Source of the DNA: an uncultured Pelagibacteraceae bacterium
GTDB taxonomy: Bacteria > Pseudomonadota > Alphaproteobacteria > Pelagibacterales > Pelagibacteraceae
Length of the DNA: 49,453 bases
Direction of reading: 5' to 3'
Assembly: GCA_902596515.1 (NCBI GenBank)
Contig: CACJUF010000008.1
Location: forward strand, 1 to 49,453
The notes beneath the pieces are model-generated. The model was not told where the DNA came from, made no database searches, and saw nothing but the letters and a program-made list of their open reading frames with translations. Shown here piece by piece: positions 31,015-41,313 of the stretch (positions are counted from its first letter, which is position 1; every line of letters begins with the position of its first letter). Made by a program: the position numbers and the translations under genes.

Positions 31015-31482
31015 TAATAACTCTAATTTTTTTTTAATTTCTTGATAGACGTGTAATTTAAAATCTACCACAACTTTTGTTAAGGATTCTAATTCAATCC
31101 ATTTCCATTCGAGAAATTCAGGTTTTTTTGTTTTAATATTTATTTCACTATCCTCTCCAGTAAACTTCATTATAAACCATTTCTGTTTTTGTCCCTTATA
31201 CTTACCCTTCCAAATTATACCCAATAAGTGATCTGGTAATTCATATGTTATAAAACCATCTAATTCTTTAATTAGCTCTACTTTTGTAATACTAGTCTCT
31301 TCCTTTAACTCCCTGTATGCGGCGGTAAGAAAATCTTCACCTTCATCAATACCTCCTTGTGGCATTTGCCAGAAGTTTTTTGGGTTGTCTATTCTTCTTG
31401 CAACGAAAATTTTATTTTCTTGATTAAGTACAACAATGCCTACACCACTACGGAGTGGTAGATGTTTATATTGCTCTTTCAT
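30997..31482 (-). CDS. rppH: RNA pyrophosphohydrolase (Nudix family)
   Basis: RppH removes pyrophosphate from the 5' end of mRNA (or hydrolyses dinucleoside polyphosphates), starting decay. The 161-aa protein begins RSGVGIVVLNQENKIFVARR, then NFWQMPQGGIDEGED. The Nudix box spans residues 43-65, with Gly43, Glu49 and REL-x-EE at 57-62; the usual late glycine is Ser64, a tolerated change. It is the last gene of the rplU operon. Its ATG abuts the ctpA stop, and its 3' end overlaps atpC by 18 nt on the other strand. Confidence 0.93.
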   Translation of the reverse strand: MKEQYKHLPLRSGVGIVVLNQENKIFVARRIDNPKNFWQMPQGGIDEGEDFLTAAYRELKEETSITKVELIKELDGFITYELPDHLLGIIWKGKYKGQKQKWFIMKFTGEDSEINIKTKKPEFLEWKWIELESLTKVVVDFKLHVYQEIKKKLELLLVNRS

Positions 31483-32622
31483 TTAGCCGTTTAAAAGTTT
31501 TAATGCGTAACTTAGTTGATTATCGGTGTCTGTCTTAATCCTAAATTCATCCGTATCTTCATCAATCTCAATATCAGGACTTACTCCAACTTCAGAAATT
31601 GATTTACCTGATGGTAGGTAATATTTTGCAACAGTGAGCCTTATTGCTCCTTTATTCTTTAGTGGAATAATTGATTGCACTGAACCTTTTCCATAACTAT
31701 TTTCGCCTAAAATAATCGCTCTTTTATGATCTTGTAGTGCTCCAGCAACTATTTCTGAAGCAGATGCAGAACCGTAATTAATTAATACAACCAAAGTTTT
31801 GCCACCTATCAAATCTCCTTTTTTGGCAAACCATTTTCTATTTTCAGAGGCCTTTCTACTTTTGGTAGATACAATCTCCCCATTATCTAAAAAAAAATCT
31901 GATATCCTTATAGCTTGTGATAATAACCCTCCAGGATTATTTCTTAAATCTAGTATATATGAATTTATATTTCCATTTTTTTCAAATTCTCTAATTTGCT
32001 CTCTTATTTGATCACCACTATTTTCATTGAAAGATGTTAATCTAAGATAACCAACATTATTTTTTAAAAGATCAGCTTTTACTGATTTAATTTGAATTAT
32101 TTCTCTTACGATTTCAAATGTTAAAGCTTTTTTTTGTCCAATTCTTCTTACAGTTAAAATAATTGATGAACCTACAGGTCCTCTCATTAAATCTACAGCT
32201 TCACTTAGAGATTTACCTTGTACCTGAATATCATCTATCTTTATGATGTAGTCACCAGCTTTAATTCCAGCTCTAGACGCTGGAGTATCGTCAATAGGGG
32301 AAATTACTTTTACAACTCCAGACTCCATATTTACCTCTATTCCCAAGCCACCAAATTCACCACTTGTTTCAGTCTGCATTTCGTTGAAAATTTCAGGTGA
32401 CATATATGCTGAGTAAGGATCTAGTGATTGAAGCAAACCATCTATTGCAGCATCCATGCTTTCAGATTGATTTATTTCATCGACATATTCCTTATTAATT
32501 TTTTCTAATACTTCTCCAAATAAATCTATTTTCTTATAAACATCATTTTCAGCTGCAACGACAGGATTAAAAGTTGAAAACTTCAGGAAAAATATACTGA
32601 AAATAAAAAAAATTTTCCTCAT
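31483..32622 (-). CDS. ctpA: carboxy-terminal processing protease (S41 family)
   Basis: A periplasmic serine protease that trims or degrades proteins from their C-terminus. I start it at the ATG at 32622, which overlaps the rsfS stop by 4 nt and gives 379 aa; a GTG 12 codons upstream would bury the signal. The signal peptide is clear: RK then FFIFSIFFLKFSTF and a likely cut after PVVAA. A PDZ domain follows (GGLGIEVN to VRRIGQ, about 85-170), then the S41 core with NNPGGLL, the nucleophile Ser in ASASEI and the general-base Lys 25 residues later in YGKGSVQ. It is compact, with little beyond the core. Confidence 0.94.
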   Translation of the reverse strand: MRKIFFIFSIFFLKFSTFNPVVAAENDVYKKIDLFGEVLEKINKEYVDEINQSESMDAAIDGLLQSLDPYSAYMSPEIFNEMQTETSGEFGGLGIEVNMESGVVKVISPIDDTPASRAGIKAGDYIIKIDDIQVQGKSLSEAVDLMRGPVGSSIILTVRRIGQKKALTFEIVREIIQIKSVKADLLKNNVGYLRLTSFNENSGDQIREQIREFEKNGNINSYILDLRNNPGGLLSQAIRISDFFLDNGEIVSTKSRKASENRKWFAKKGDLIGGKTLVVLINYGSASASEIVAGALQDHKRAIILGENSYGKGSVQSIIPLKNKGAIRLTVAKYYLPSGKSISEVGVSPDIEIDEDTDEFRIKTDTDNQLSYALKLLNG

Positions 32623-32969
32623 ATTATAAGTTTTTCTTTTGGAATAAATTCTGACCACATTTTTTCTAGTTCATAAAATTTTCTTTTTTCTGGATGAAAT
32701 ATGTGGACAATTAGATCTATTCCATCTACCAGTTTCCACTCAGTACTATCTTTTCCCTCGATTTTTGAATCTTTCATTCCATAATCTTTAAATTTTTCTA
32801 AAACTTGCTCAGAAAGTGACTGGATATGTCTAGATGACGTACCACTTGCAATAATCATGTATTCAGCCATTGAACTTTTATCTTTAAGATCGATGCTAAC
32901 AATGTCTAAAGCTTTATTGATATCTAAAGTTTGAATTATGATTTTTTTTAAATCAGAAATTTTGTCCAT
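32619..32969 (-). CDS. rsfS: ribosomal silencing factor RsfS
   Basis: RsfS (formerly Iojap-like) binds L14 and blocks subunit joining in starvation. The 116-aa protein has the family core ALDIVSIDLKDKSSMAEYMIIASGTSSRHIQSLSEQV and the end segment WKLVDGIDLIVHIFHPEKRKFYELEKMW. It lies between nadD (17 nt upstream) and ctpA (4-nt overlap), the same nadD-rsfS linkage seen widely in bacteria. Confidence 0.95.
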   Translation of the reverse strand: MDKISDLKKIIIQTLDINKALDIVSIDLKDKSSMAEYMIIASGTSSRHIQSLSEQVLEKFKDYGMKDSKIEGKDSTEWKLVDGIDLIVHIFHPEKRKFYELEKMWSEFIPKEKLII

Positions 32970-32986
32970 TAATTAACTAAACCATA

Positions 32987-33526
32987 TCAAATTTTTCTCA
33001 ATTGAGAAGAAGAAATATTGACCTTTTCAAATTCAATAAATTTCAAATTTTCTCTACTTAATCTTTTATATGTAGTTGAATTTAATGATTTTTTTTTATA
33101 ACCATGCCTATCAAATACTATTATTTTACATTTCTGTGAAATTAATTTCCATTTATACCATTTGTGAAATTTTATTAAATTATCAGCGCCCATTATAAAA
33201 TAAATTTTGTTTTTTTTGTTCTTTGAAACATGATTTATCAAATCAAAAGTTTTATTCGATTTAATTATGTCCTCATAAAATTTTACTTTAATCAATTTAC
33301 TTGATCCAATAATTTTTTTGCAATGCTTGATTCTATTATCTAAACTTGTATGCGTCTTTTTAAAAGGATTTTTTTTTGTTATTGCCCAAATAAAATTTCG
33401 TAATTTAAATCTTTTAATTGCTTCTTTTGAAATAGTTAAGTGACCTTTGTGTGCAGGATCGAAGGACCCACCTAGGATCCCAATTTTGTTTCTTCTTGTA
33501 ACCAATTTACTTTCTAATTTTACCAT
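32987..33526 (-). CDS. nadD: nicotinate-nucleotide adenylyltransferase, short C-terminus
   Basis: NadD adenylylates nicotinate mononucleotide in NAD synthesis. The nucleotidyltransferase motif GSFDPAHKGHL and FIMGADNLIKFHKWYKW are present, and the second motif ISSSQLR. The protein (179 aa) stops two residues after ISSSQLR, whereas most NadD have about 20-30 more residues; the following bases have no continuation in another frame that I can see. The start is either the ATG at 33526, inside proA (20-nt overlap), or a TTG at 33505, one base after the proA stop, which would remove seven residues; both leave the catalytic fold complete. Confidence 0.9.
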   Translation of the reverse strand: MVKLESKLVTRRNKIGILGGSFDPAHKGHLTISKEAIKRFKLRNFIWAITKKNPFKKTHTSLDNRIKHCKKIIGSSKLIKVKFYEDIIKSNKTFDLINHVSKNKKNKIYFIMGADNLIKFHKWYKWKLISQKCKIIVFDRHGYKKKSLNSTTYKRLSRENLKFIEFEKVNISSSQLRKI

Positions 33527-34756
33527 TACTTGTTACTTGATATTTGTAGGAAATTAGTTGTCCAAGTCCTACAGGGCCTCTTGGTGGAAGAACATTTGTC
33601 GAAATTCCAACCTCACCACCAAATCCAAATTCACCACCATCTGCAAATTGTGTAGATGTATTGTGCATCGCTATTGAACTTTTAACTCCCATTAAAAATT
33701 TTTTAGCAGTTTTTTTGTTTTTAGTAATAATACAATCAGTATGCATAGTTCCATATTTATTAATATGAGAAATAGCCTCTTGTAAGTTTTTGACCGATTT
33801 AACAGAAACGGTAGCAGATAAATATTCTTTTGACCAATCTTTGATTGATGCTTTTTTGATTTTACCTTTGTAAATTTTTCGTATTTTATTATCACCAATA
33901 ATTTGACAACCTTTTTCCTCTAATATCTTTAATATATGAGCTCCAAACTTTTTGATTATACGCTCATTGAGCAAAATTGTTTCAGTTGCTCCACAAATCG
34001 CTGTATTTCTTAATTTTGCATTTACTATTACATTGGTAGCAATTTTGGGATCTGCATCTTTATCTACATATGAATGACAAACACCTTCTAAGTGACCAAT
34101 AGTTGGAATTTTAGAAATGTTTTGTACTTTTTTAACTAAATTTTTACCCCCTCTTGGTATGATTACATCAATCAAATTAGTCATTTTAGTGAGTAAAAAA
34201 TCTACCACTTTTCTATTCTTTATATCGATGAATTGAACAAAGTTTTGATCAACTTTATTAATCTTCAAAGCTTTTCTGAATAAATTTGATAAAATTTTAT
34301 TAGAATAAAAGGCCTCAGAACCACCTTTCAAAATAACTGGATTTCCCGATTTAAAACATAATGATGCTACATCCGAGGTTACATTTGGTCTACTTTCATA
34401 AATTACACCTATTACTCCTATCGGGATTGATATTTTTGAAAATACAAGTCCATTAGGTCTTTTCCATCTTTCAATAACATTGTGAACTGGATCTTTTAAC
34501 TTAATTATTTTTTGGATTGAATTAATAATACCCAAGATTTTTTTCTCATTTAAAATTAGTCGATTTATTAAATTATCTCTTAACTTTATTTTGATAGCCC
34601 GATCTACATCTTTTTTATTTTCCTTAATAATTAAATGTTTATTTTTTCTTATCATTTCAAGATAATCACTTAAAACTTTATCTTTTTTATAAGTATTTAT
34701 TGGTTGGGCAAACGCTTGTTTTGATCTTTCACCAATATTTATTAATATCTTTCTCA

Positions 34757-34757
<1 letters not shown>
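33507..34757 (-). CDS. proA: gamma-glutamyl phosphate reductase
   Basis: ProA reduces glutamyl-5-phosphate to glutamate semialdehyde in proline synthesis, using NADPH. The 416-aa protein has the typical PIGVIGVIYESRPNVTSDVASLCFKSGN, catalytic cysteine in HLEGVCHSYVDKDAD, and the GGEFGFGGEVGISTNVLPPRGPVGL end. It is read together with proB (1-nt overlap) whose unstable product it uses, and it overlaps nadD. Confidence 0.97.
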
Positions 34758-36863
<2,106 letters not shown>

Positions 36864-36865
<2 letters not shown>

Positions 36866-37118
36866 AATTGGGTTTTACTGAAACAAAAGTTCTATCTGAC
36901 TTTGTTTTTTTAAAAACAACTTTACCTTTTATTACTGAAAAAATTGAGTGATCTTTACCCATTCCTACGTTCTCTCCAGGAAATATTTTTGTACCTCTTT
37001 GTCTTACAATAATATTTCCAGGTATAACAGATTGGCCACCGTACTTTTTGACACCAAGTCTTCGCCCAGCACTATCACGTCCATTTCTAGAAGATCCGCC
37101 TGCTTTTTTTGTTGCCAT
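36864..37118 (-). CDS. rpmA: 50S ribosomal protein L27
   Basis: L27 reaches the peptidyl-transferase centre. The 84-aa protein is canonical: [28 protein letters not shown] at the N-terminus, then [27 protein letters not shown]. There is no N-terminal cleavable extension of the Firmicutes type; it starts MATKKAGG directly. It lies 13 nt after rplU. Confidence 0.98.
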
Positions 37119-37131
37119 AATTAATTCCTAG

Positions 37132-37530
37132 TTATTTACTAGCCTCTTTTTTTGTTTCTGTCTTCTTTGTTACCTTTGAAACTTTTTCAGCCTCTGAGAG
37201 AATTTTACCATCTTTTGAAAAAATTTTATTTATTCTAATCATAGAATATTCCTGCCTATGCCCATTTTTTCTTCTTGAGTTATGTCTTCTTCTTTTTTTA
37301 AAAATTAATACAGTCCTATTTTTGCTATTTTTAATTAAGTCAGCTTCAACTTTTGCACCATTTACCATTGGAGCCCCAACCTCAATTTTACTGTCATCTC
37401 CATAAGCTAAAATTTCATTAAATTCTATTTTTGAATTAGCTTTAATATCTGTTAATTTCTCAATTTTCAAAATCTCTCCAGATTTCACTTTGTATTGTTT
37501 ACCACCTGTTTTTATTACTGCGAACGACAT
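37132..37530 (-). CDS. rplU: 50S ribosomal protein L21 with Lys-rich tail
   Basis: L21 binds 23S rRNA domain I. The core (1-103) has FAVIKTGGKQYKVKSGEILKIEKL, VGAPMVNGAKVEADLI and the RNA-binding FKKRRRHNSRRKNGHRQEYSMIRI. E. coli L21 is 103 aa; here the protein is 132 aa with a low-complexity KVSKVTKKTETKKEASK end. It is the first gene of a nine-gene operon and lies about 20 nt downstream of the predicted start site of a good promoter. No Shine-Dalgarno precedes the ATG. Confidence 0.97.
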   Translation of the reverse strand: MSFAVIKTGGKQYKVKSGEILKIEKLTDIKANSKIEFNEILAYGDDSKIEVGAPMVNGAKVEADLIKNSKNRTVLIFKKRRRHNSRRKNGHRQEYSMIRINKIFSKDGKILSEAEKVSKVTKKTETKKEASK

Positions 37531-37556
37531 ATGAATAATCTAAATTTTGTAAAGGC

Positions 37557-37584
37557 AATATAGTCTGAGCAAGCCTATAGTCAA
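37557..37584 (-). promoter_or_regulatory. promoter of the rplU-rpmA-obgE-proBA-nadD-rsfS-ctpA-rppH operon
   Basis: On the minus strand TTGACT (37584-37579), a 16-nt spacer and TATATT (37562-37557) give one of the best sigma70-like matches in the window. It lies in the 64-nt gap between the 3' end of gloB and the start of rplU. The predicted start near 37550 gives a leader of about 20 nt. Confidence 0.7.
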
Positions 37585-37594
37585 GTTTTATAAA

Positions 37595-38314
37595 TCAAAA
37601 ATTGTCCTTTAAATCTCTTAATTTTGAAAAACTTTCAACATCTTTAGCTTTAAGAAATATATTGCATTCTATTTCATCAGATAAAATTGATGGAATGGTG
37701 GGTTGGCCATTTTTTATTTTTTCTTTAATTTCTTTAATTTTACTCTTCAAATTTGAATTATTAGGATCATTAGACTCACAAAATTTTGAATTTTGTAATG
37801 TATATTCATGGCCGCAATATATCTGAGTATCTATTGGAAGTTTTTTTATTTTTTTTAAGGAATTGAACATTTGTTCATAAGTTCCCTCAAAAATTCTACC
37901 ACATCCTAAAGAAAATAAAGTATCCCCAGTAAAAATTATTTTTTCCAAAAAAAAATGAAAGGCAATATGCCCACTTGTATGACCTGGAATGTGATAAATT
38001 TTCGCTTCAAAGTTTTCGCCTTTCCATTTTTGATTATCTTCTACAAGTACATCAATTTCTGGAATCCGATCTTTATCTTCTTTAAATCCAACTATTTTAG
38101 AATTATATCTTTTCTTTAATTCTAAGTTGCCACCTACATGATCATAATGATGATGAGTATTAAGAATATATTTTAACTCAATATTATTACTTTCAACATA
38201 TTTTATAATTGGAGCTGCCTCACCAGGGTCAACAACACATCCAATATTTTTATTGTCATCGATTAACAGGTAACTATAATTGTCTTGTAAACACTTAATT
38301 ATTTCTATTCTCAT
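37595..38314 (-). CDS. gloB: hydroxyacylglutathione hydrolase (glyoxalase II)
   Basis: GloB hydrolyses S-lactoylglutathione to lactate and glutathione in methylglyoxal detoxification. Metallo-beta-lactamase metal ligands are all visible: NTHHHYDHVGG, the HIPGHTSGHIAFHF histidine, FTGDTLFSLGCGRIFEG aspartate and YCGHEYT. I use the ATG at 38314 (239 aa), one base after the metW stop; an upstream TTG would overlap metW and add four residues. It follows metW on the same strand. Glutathione specificity is inferred from the GloB-like CGRIFEGT and CGHEYT segments. Confidence 0.94.
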   Translation of the reverse strand: MRIEIIKCLQDNYSYLLIDDNKNIGCVVDPGEAAPIIKYVESNNIELKYILNTHHHYDHVGGNLELKKRYNSKIVGFKEDKDRIPEIDVLVEDNQKWKGENFEAKIYHIPGHTSGHIAFHFFLEKIIFTGDTLFSLGCGRIFEGTYEQMFNSLKKIKKLPIDTQIYCGHEYTLQNSKFCESNDPNNSNLKSKIKEIKEKIKNGQPTIPSILSDEIECNIFLKAKDVESFSKLRDLKDNF

Positions 38315-38315
38315 C

Positions 38316-38912
38316 TTATTTTTCAATTAAGAATATACCTAATTCTGCAAATAAATTTTTATAAAATAAATTAGAATTAGTAATATTTGATATATTTTTA
38401 TTTGTCAGAGCTAAAGATTTAAAGATTTTAAAGTTTATAATTTTTGAAAATTTAACAAAATCTTTAATCGTACACATATGAATATTTGGAGTGTTATACC
38501 AATCATTTGGTAATGATTCTGTGATTGGCATTGTTCCTTTGATAAGCAAATTTAATCTTACTTTCCAATGGCCAAAATTTGGAATTGTTATGATTGCTTT
38601 TTTTCCAACTCTTAAAAGTTCTTTTATAACAATCTCAGGATTTACGAAAGCTTGTAAAGTTTGACCTAGAACAACATAATCAAAAGAATCATTTGGAAAT
38701 TGTTTTAAATCCAATTCCGCGTTTCCTTCAATTACAGTTAGTCCTTTTGATACACAGATTTGAACTTTATCCTTTGAAATCTCAATTCCTCTCGCATCAA
38801 CATTTTTATCTTTTTTTAATGACTCCATTAATGTTCCATCATCACAACCAACATCTAAAACTCTTGTTTTTTCTTCTATTAAATCGACTATTATTTTATA
38901 TTCTGTCTTCAC
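38316..38912 (-). CDS. metW: methionine biosynthesis protein MetW (class I methyltransferase fold)
   Basis: MetW is a SAM-methyltransferase-fold protein that travels with MetX in proteobacteria and is needed for, or stimulates, homoserine acylation in several of them; its own reaction is unsettled. The 198-aa protein has TRVLDVGCDDGTLMESL (motif I) at residues about 17-33 and FDYVVLGQTLQAF. Then comes KKAIITIPNFGHWKVRLNLL, characteristic of the family. It starts with GTG, 2 nt after the metX stop, and shares its operon with gloB. Confidence 0.94.
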   Translation of the reverse strand: MKTEYKIIVDLIEEKTRVLDVGCDDGTLMESLKKDKNVDARGIEISKDKVQICVSKGLTVIEGNAELDLKQFPNDSFDYVVLGQTLQAFVNPEIVIKELLRVGKKAIITIPNFGHWKVRLNLLIKGTMPITESLPNDWYNTPNIHMCTIKDFVKFSKIINFKIFKSLALTNKNISNITNSNLFYKNLFAELGIFLIEK

Positions 38913-38914
38913 TA

Positions 38915-40033
38915 TTATCTCTCTGAATAAGATTTATCTAAAAAATTTTTAAGGGTTTTCAAAAAGTCTGGAACATCTAATAAAAAAGAGTCATGACCTT
39001 TGTCAGATTTTATTTCAACAAATCCAACATCAGCACCAATTGCATTAAGAGCGATAACTATATCTTTATTTTCTTGGGTCGGATAAAGCCAGTCTGAGGT
39101 AAAAGATATTATAAAAAACTTAGCCTTAGTTTTTTTAAATGCATTAGATAAATTACCATCAAATTGTTTAACTAAATCAAAATAATCCATTGCTCTTGTG
39201 ATATAAAGGTAACTATTAGCATCAAATCGATCTACAAAAACCGATCCTTGATATCTTAGATAACTCTCTATTTGAAAATCTGCATCAAACCCAAATTTAA
39301 GAGCATCTCTTTCTTGAAGTTTTCTTCCGAATTTTTCTTGTAAACCTTTTTTAGACAAATAGGTTATATGAGCAGCCATTCTCGCTACTGATAACCCTTT
39401 ATCAGGAAGAGTATTATTATATAAATATTTTCCGTCTGACCAGTTATGATCTGATGCTATCGCTTGTCTACCCAATTCATTAAAAGCAATATTTTGAGCA
39501 GAATGATTAGAGGTACACGCGATTGGTACTACTGTATTAGCTTTATCTGGATAATTACTAATAAATTGCAAAACTTGCATTCCCCCCATCGATCCACCAA
39601 CAACTGAAAAAAGTTTTTTTATCTCAAAATGATCTAATAAATTTACTTGTGCGTTGACCATGTCATTAATAGTAATTACGGGAAAATCGGTTCCGTAAAT
39701 TTTATTTGTATCAGGATTTTTGTGGCTTGGACCAAATGAGCCCATACAACCACCTATTACATTTGCACAAATAACAAAATATTTATTAGTATCTATTGAT
39801 TTGTTAGGACCCACTGCATAAGACCACCAACCATCTTTTTTTGTAACGGGATTAATACCTGTAACAAATTGATCACCAGTAAGTGCATGAAAAACAAGGA
39901 TTGCATTATCTTTGTTTTTATTAAGCGAACCATAAGTTTCATACGCGAGTGGAAAATTATTAATAGTTTTACCACAGTCAAGTTTCAATGGTTTCTTAAT
40001 AACAAGCGTTTTTATATTCTCTTTAATATTCAT
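38915..40033 (-). CDS. metX: homoserine O-acyltransferase MetX
   Basis: MetX acylates homoserine (acetyl or, in some lines, succinyl), opening methionine synthesis. The alpha/beta-hydrolase fold has nucleophile Ser148 in GGSMGGMQVLQF and a C-terminal His in DKGHDSFLLD. PLAYETYGSLNK, FHALTGDQFV, GGCMGSFGP are typical family motifs. At 372 aa it is full length. Specificity for acetyl-CoA over succinyl-CoA cannot be decided safely from the sequence. It is preceded by a promoter and a SAM-II riboswitch, so SAM is expected to repress metX-metW-gloB. In a DMSP user, acylhomoserine could accept methanethiol or sulfide. Confidence 0.96.
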   Translation of the reverse strand: MNIKENIKTLVIKKPLKLDCGKTINNFPLAYETYGSLNKNKDNAILVFHALTGDQFVTGINPVTKKDGWWSYAVGPNKSIDTNKYFVICANVIGGCMGSFGPSHKNPDTNKIYGTDFPVITINDMVNAQVNLLDHFEIKKLFSVVGGSMGGMQVLQFISNYPDKANTVVPIACTSNHSAQNIAFNELGRQAIASDHNWSDGKYLYNNTLPDKGLSVARMAAHITYLSKKGLQEKFGRKLQERDALKFGFDADFQIESYLRYQGSVFVDRFDANSYLYITRAMDYFDLVKQFDGNLSNAFKKTKAKFFIISFTSDWLYPTQENKDIVIALNAIGADVGFVEIKSDKGHDSFLLDVPDFLKTLKNFLDKSYSER

Positions 40034-40070
40034 AATTATTAATGCTAATTATTGAATTGTGAGAAAAAAA

Positions 40071-40122
40071 ACTTTTTTAGCGGTTTTTTTAAAGCGCTCG
40101 CAATTCAGGTAAATCAGCGCAT
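40071..40122 (-). promoter_or_regulatory. SAM-II riboswitch in the metX leader
   Basis: Reading the minus strand from 40120, GCGCTGATTTA and, after a 12-nt stretch, AGCGC form P1 (GCGCT with AGCGC), followed by an A-rich stretch and the conserved GCTAAAAAAG. Order, spacing and invariant segments match what I recall of the Sargasso Sea metX SAM-II aptamer over about 50 nt without gaps. The aptamer begins almost exactly at the predicted transcription start. It ends about 38 nt before the metX ATG. A run of eight U follows immediately, and there is no Shine-Dalgarno inside or next to it, so the mode of control is open. Confidence 0.93.
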
Positions 40123-40126
40123 AAAT

Positions 40127-40155
40127 TTTGTACAAGATGTTATTTAGTATGTCAA
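40127..40155 (-). promoter_or_regulatory. promoter of metX-metW-gloB
   Basis: On the minus strand, perfect TTGACA (40155-40150), 17-nt spacer, TACAAA (40132-40127). The expected start at about 40120 coincides with the first base pair of the SAM-II aptamer, which supports both calls. Confidence 0.75.
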
Positions 40156-40190
40156 TTTTTAAAATATTTGAACTAATTCTATATGAAAAA

Positions 40191-40220
40191 TTGTTATTTT
40201 ATTTATAAAGAGGCTAAAAT
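40191..40220 (+). promoter_or_regulatory. weak candidate promoter for hisC-tyrA
   Basis: TTGTTA (40191-40196), 18-nt spacer, TAAAAT (40215-40220). The -10 ends 7 nt before the hisC ATG, so transcription would start at or next to the start codon. The -35 is a four of six match in AT-rich DNA. The rest of the 194-nt metX-hisC gap holds only the metX promoter and riboswitch on the other strand. Confidence 0.33.
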
Positions 40221-40227
40221 TTAAAAG

Positions 40228-41313
40228 ATGACAACTATAAAATATAAAAAATTTAATATTGAGGCTTATCAACCTGGCAAATCAACTATTAAGAATTTTA
40301 ATAAAATCATTAAACTTTCAGCAAATGAATCAGCTCTAGGAGTAAGTGCCAAGGCCAAGAAAGCAATATCAAATAAAAAATTAAGTCTTTTCAGATATCC
40401 TGATGGAAAGTCTAAAAAACTACGAAGTCAGATTTCAAAAAAATTTAGTTGTGACAAAGAAAAAATAATTTGTGGAGCTGGTTCAGACGAAGTTATTCAA
40501 ATGTTATGCCAACTTTTTCTTAAACCAAAAGATGAAGTAATTCTTCCTCAGTTTAGTTTTTTAATGTACAGAATATATGCAAAAATAGTTGGTGCAAAAG
40601 TTGTTTTTGCCAAAGAAAAAAATTTTAAAGTTTCTGTCTCAGAAATAATTAAAAAAGTAAGCAATAAAACTAAAATTGTATTTCTTGCTAATCCAAATAA
40701 TCCGACTGGCACTTACTTGAACAGTTTTGAATTAATTGATTTAAGAAAAAGATTAAGAAAAAATATCTTACTTGTTGTAGATGATGCTTATGCAGAGTAC
40801 ATGCAAAATAGAGACTATAAATCTGGTTTAGATTTATTCAAGAATAAGCAGAATGTTTTTATATTAAGGACATTCTCAAAAATCTACGGACTATCATCTC
40901 TAAGAATTGGTTGGGGATATGGTTCAAAAAAAATTATTGATGCTTTGAATGTTATTAAACCTCCATTCAATGTTAATGAAGTAGCTCAAAAAGCAGCTAT
41001 TGAGTCACTTAAGGATAAAAAATTTATTTCACGTTCAGTAAAACATAATCATATTTATGCAACAAAACTGAAAAATTTTTTGAGCAATTATGATATTAGC
41101 TCAAATAAAGTTTCAGCTAACTTTCTATTACTGAATTTTAATAAATGCAAACTAAGAGCTAATAGTTTCCATGAAAAATTAAAAAAAAAGGGAATTATTT
41201 TAAGGTCTACTGAAGAAGGTTATAAAATAAAAAATATGCTAAGATTAACGATTGGGTCAAAAGAGGAAAATATGAAATTTATCAAAGCAACACAAAATAT
41301 ATTTAGAAAATGA
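40228..41313 (+). CDS. hisC: histidinol-phosphate / aromatic aminotransferase
   Basis: A fold-type I PLP aminotransferase of the HisC family, 361 aa: KLSANESALGVS, YPDGKSKKLR, GAGSDEVIQMLCQ, ANPNNPTGT, VDDAYAEY, and PLP lysine in LRTFSKIYGLSSLRIGWG. The family converts imidazole acetol phosphate to histidinol phosphate, and many members also transaminate phenylpyruvate or prephenate. Here it overlaps tyrA by 4 nt and is not with other his genes, which makes an aromatic (Tyr/Phe) role likely; it may serve both if it is the only copy. Confidence 0.9.
   Translation: MTTIKYKKFNIEAYQPGKSTIKNFNKIIKLSANESALGVSAKAKKAISNKKLSLFRYPDGKSKKLRSQISKKFSCDKEKIICGAGSDEVIQMLCQLFLKPKDEVILPQFSFLMYRIYAKIVGAKVVFAKEKNFKVSVSEIIKKVSNKTKIVFLANPNNPTGTYLNSFELIDLRKRLRKNILLVVDDAYAEYMQNRDYKSGLDLFKNKQNVFILRTFSKIYGLSSLRIGWGYGSKKIIDALNVIKPPFNVNEVAQKAAIESLKDKKFISRSVKHNHIYATKLKNFLSNYDISSNKVSANFLLLNFNKCKLRANSFHEKLKKKGIILRSTEEGYKIKNMLRLTIGSKEENMKFIKATQNIFRK

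Noticed and set aside
32623-32658. GTG-started extension of ctpA
   Set aside because: It would bury the signal peptide and lie in rsfS; the ATG at 32622 overlaps the rsfS stop in the usual ATGA manner.
40034-40227. tRNA or small ORF in the largest intergenic region
   Set aside because: No cloverleaf or plausible ORF; the content is explained by the metX promoter, the SAM-II element and the hisC upstream region.
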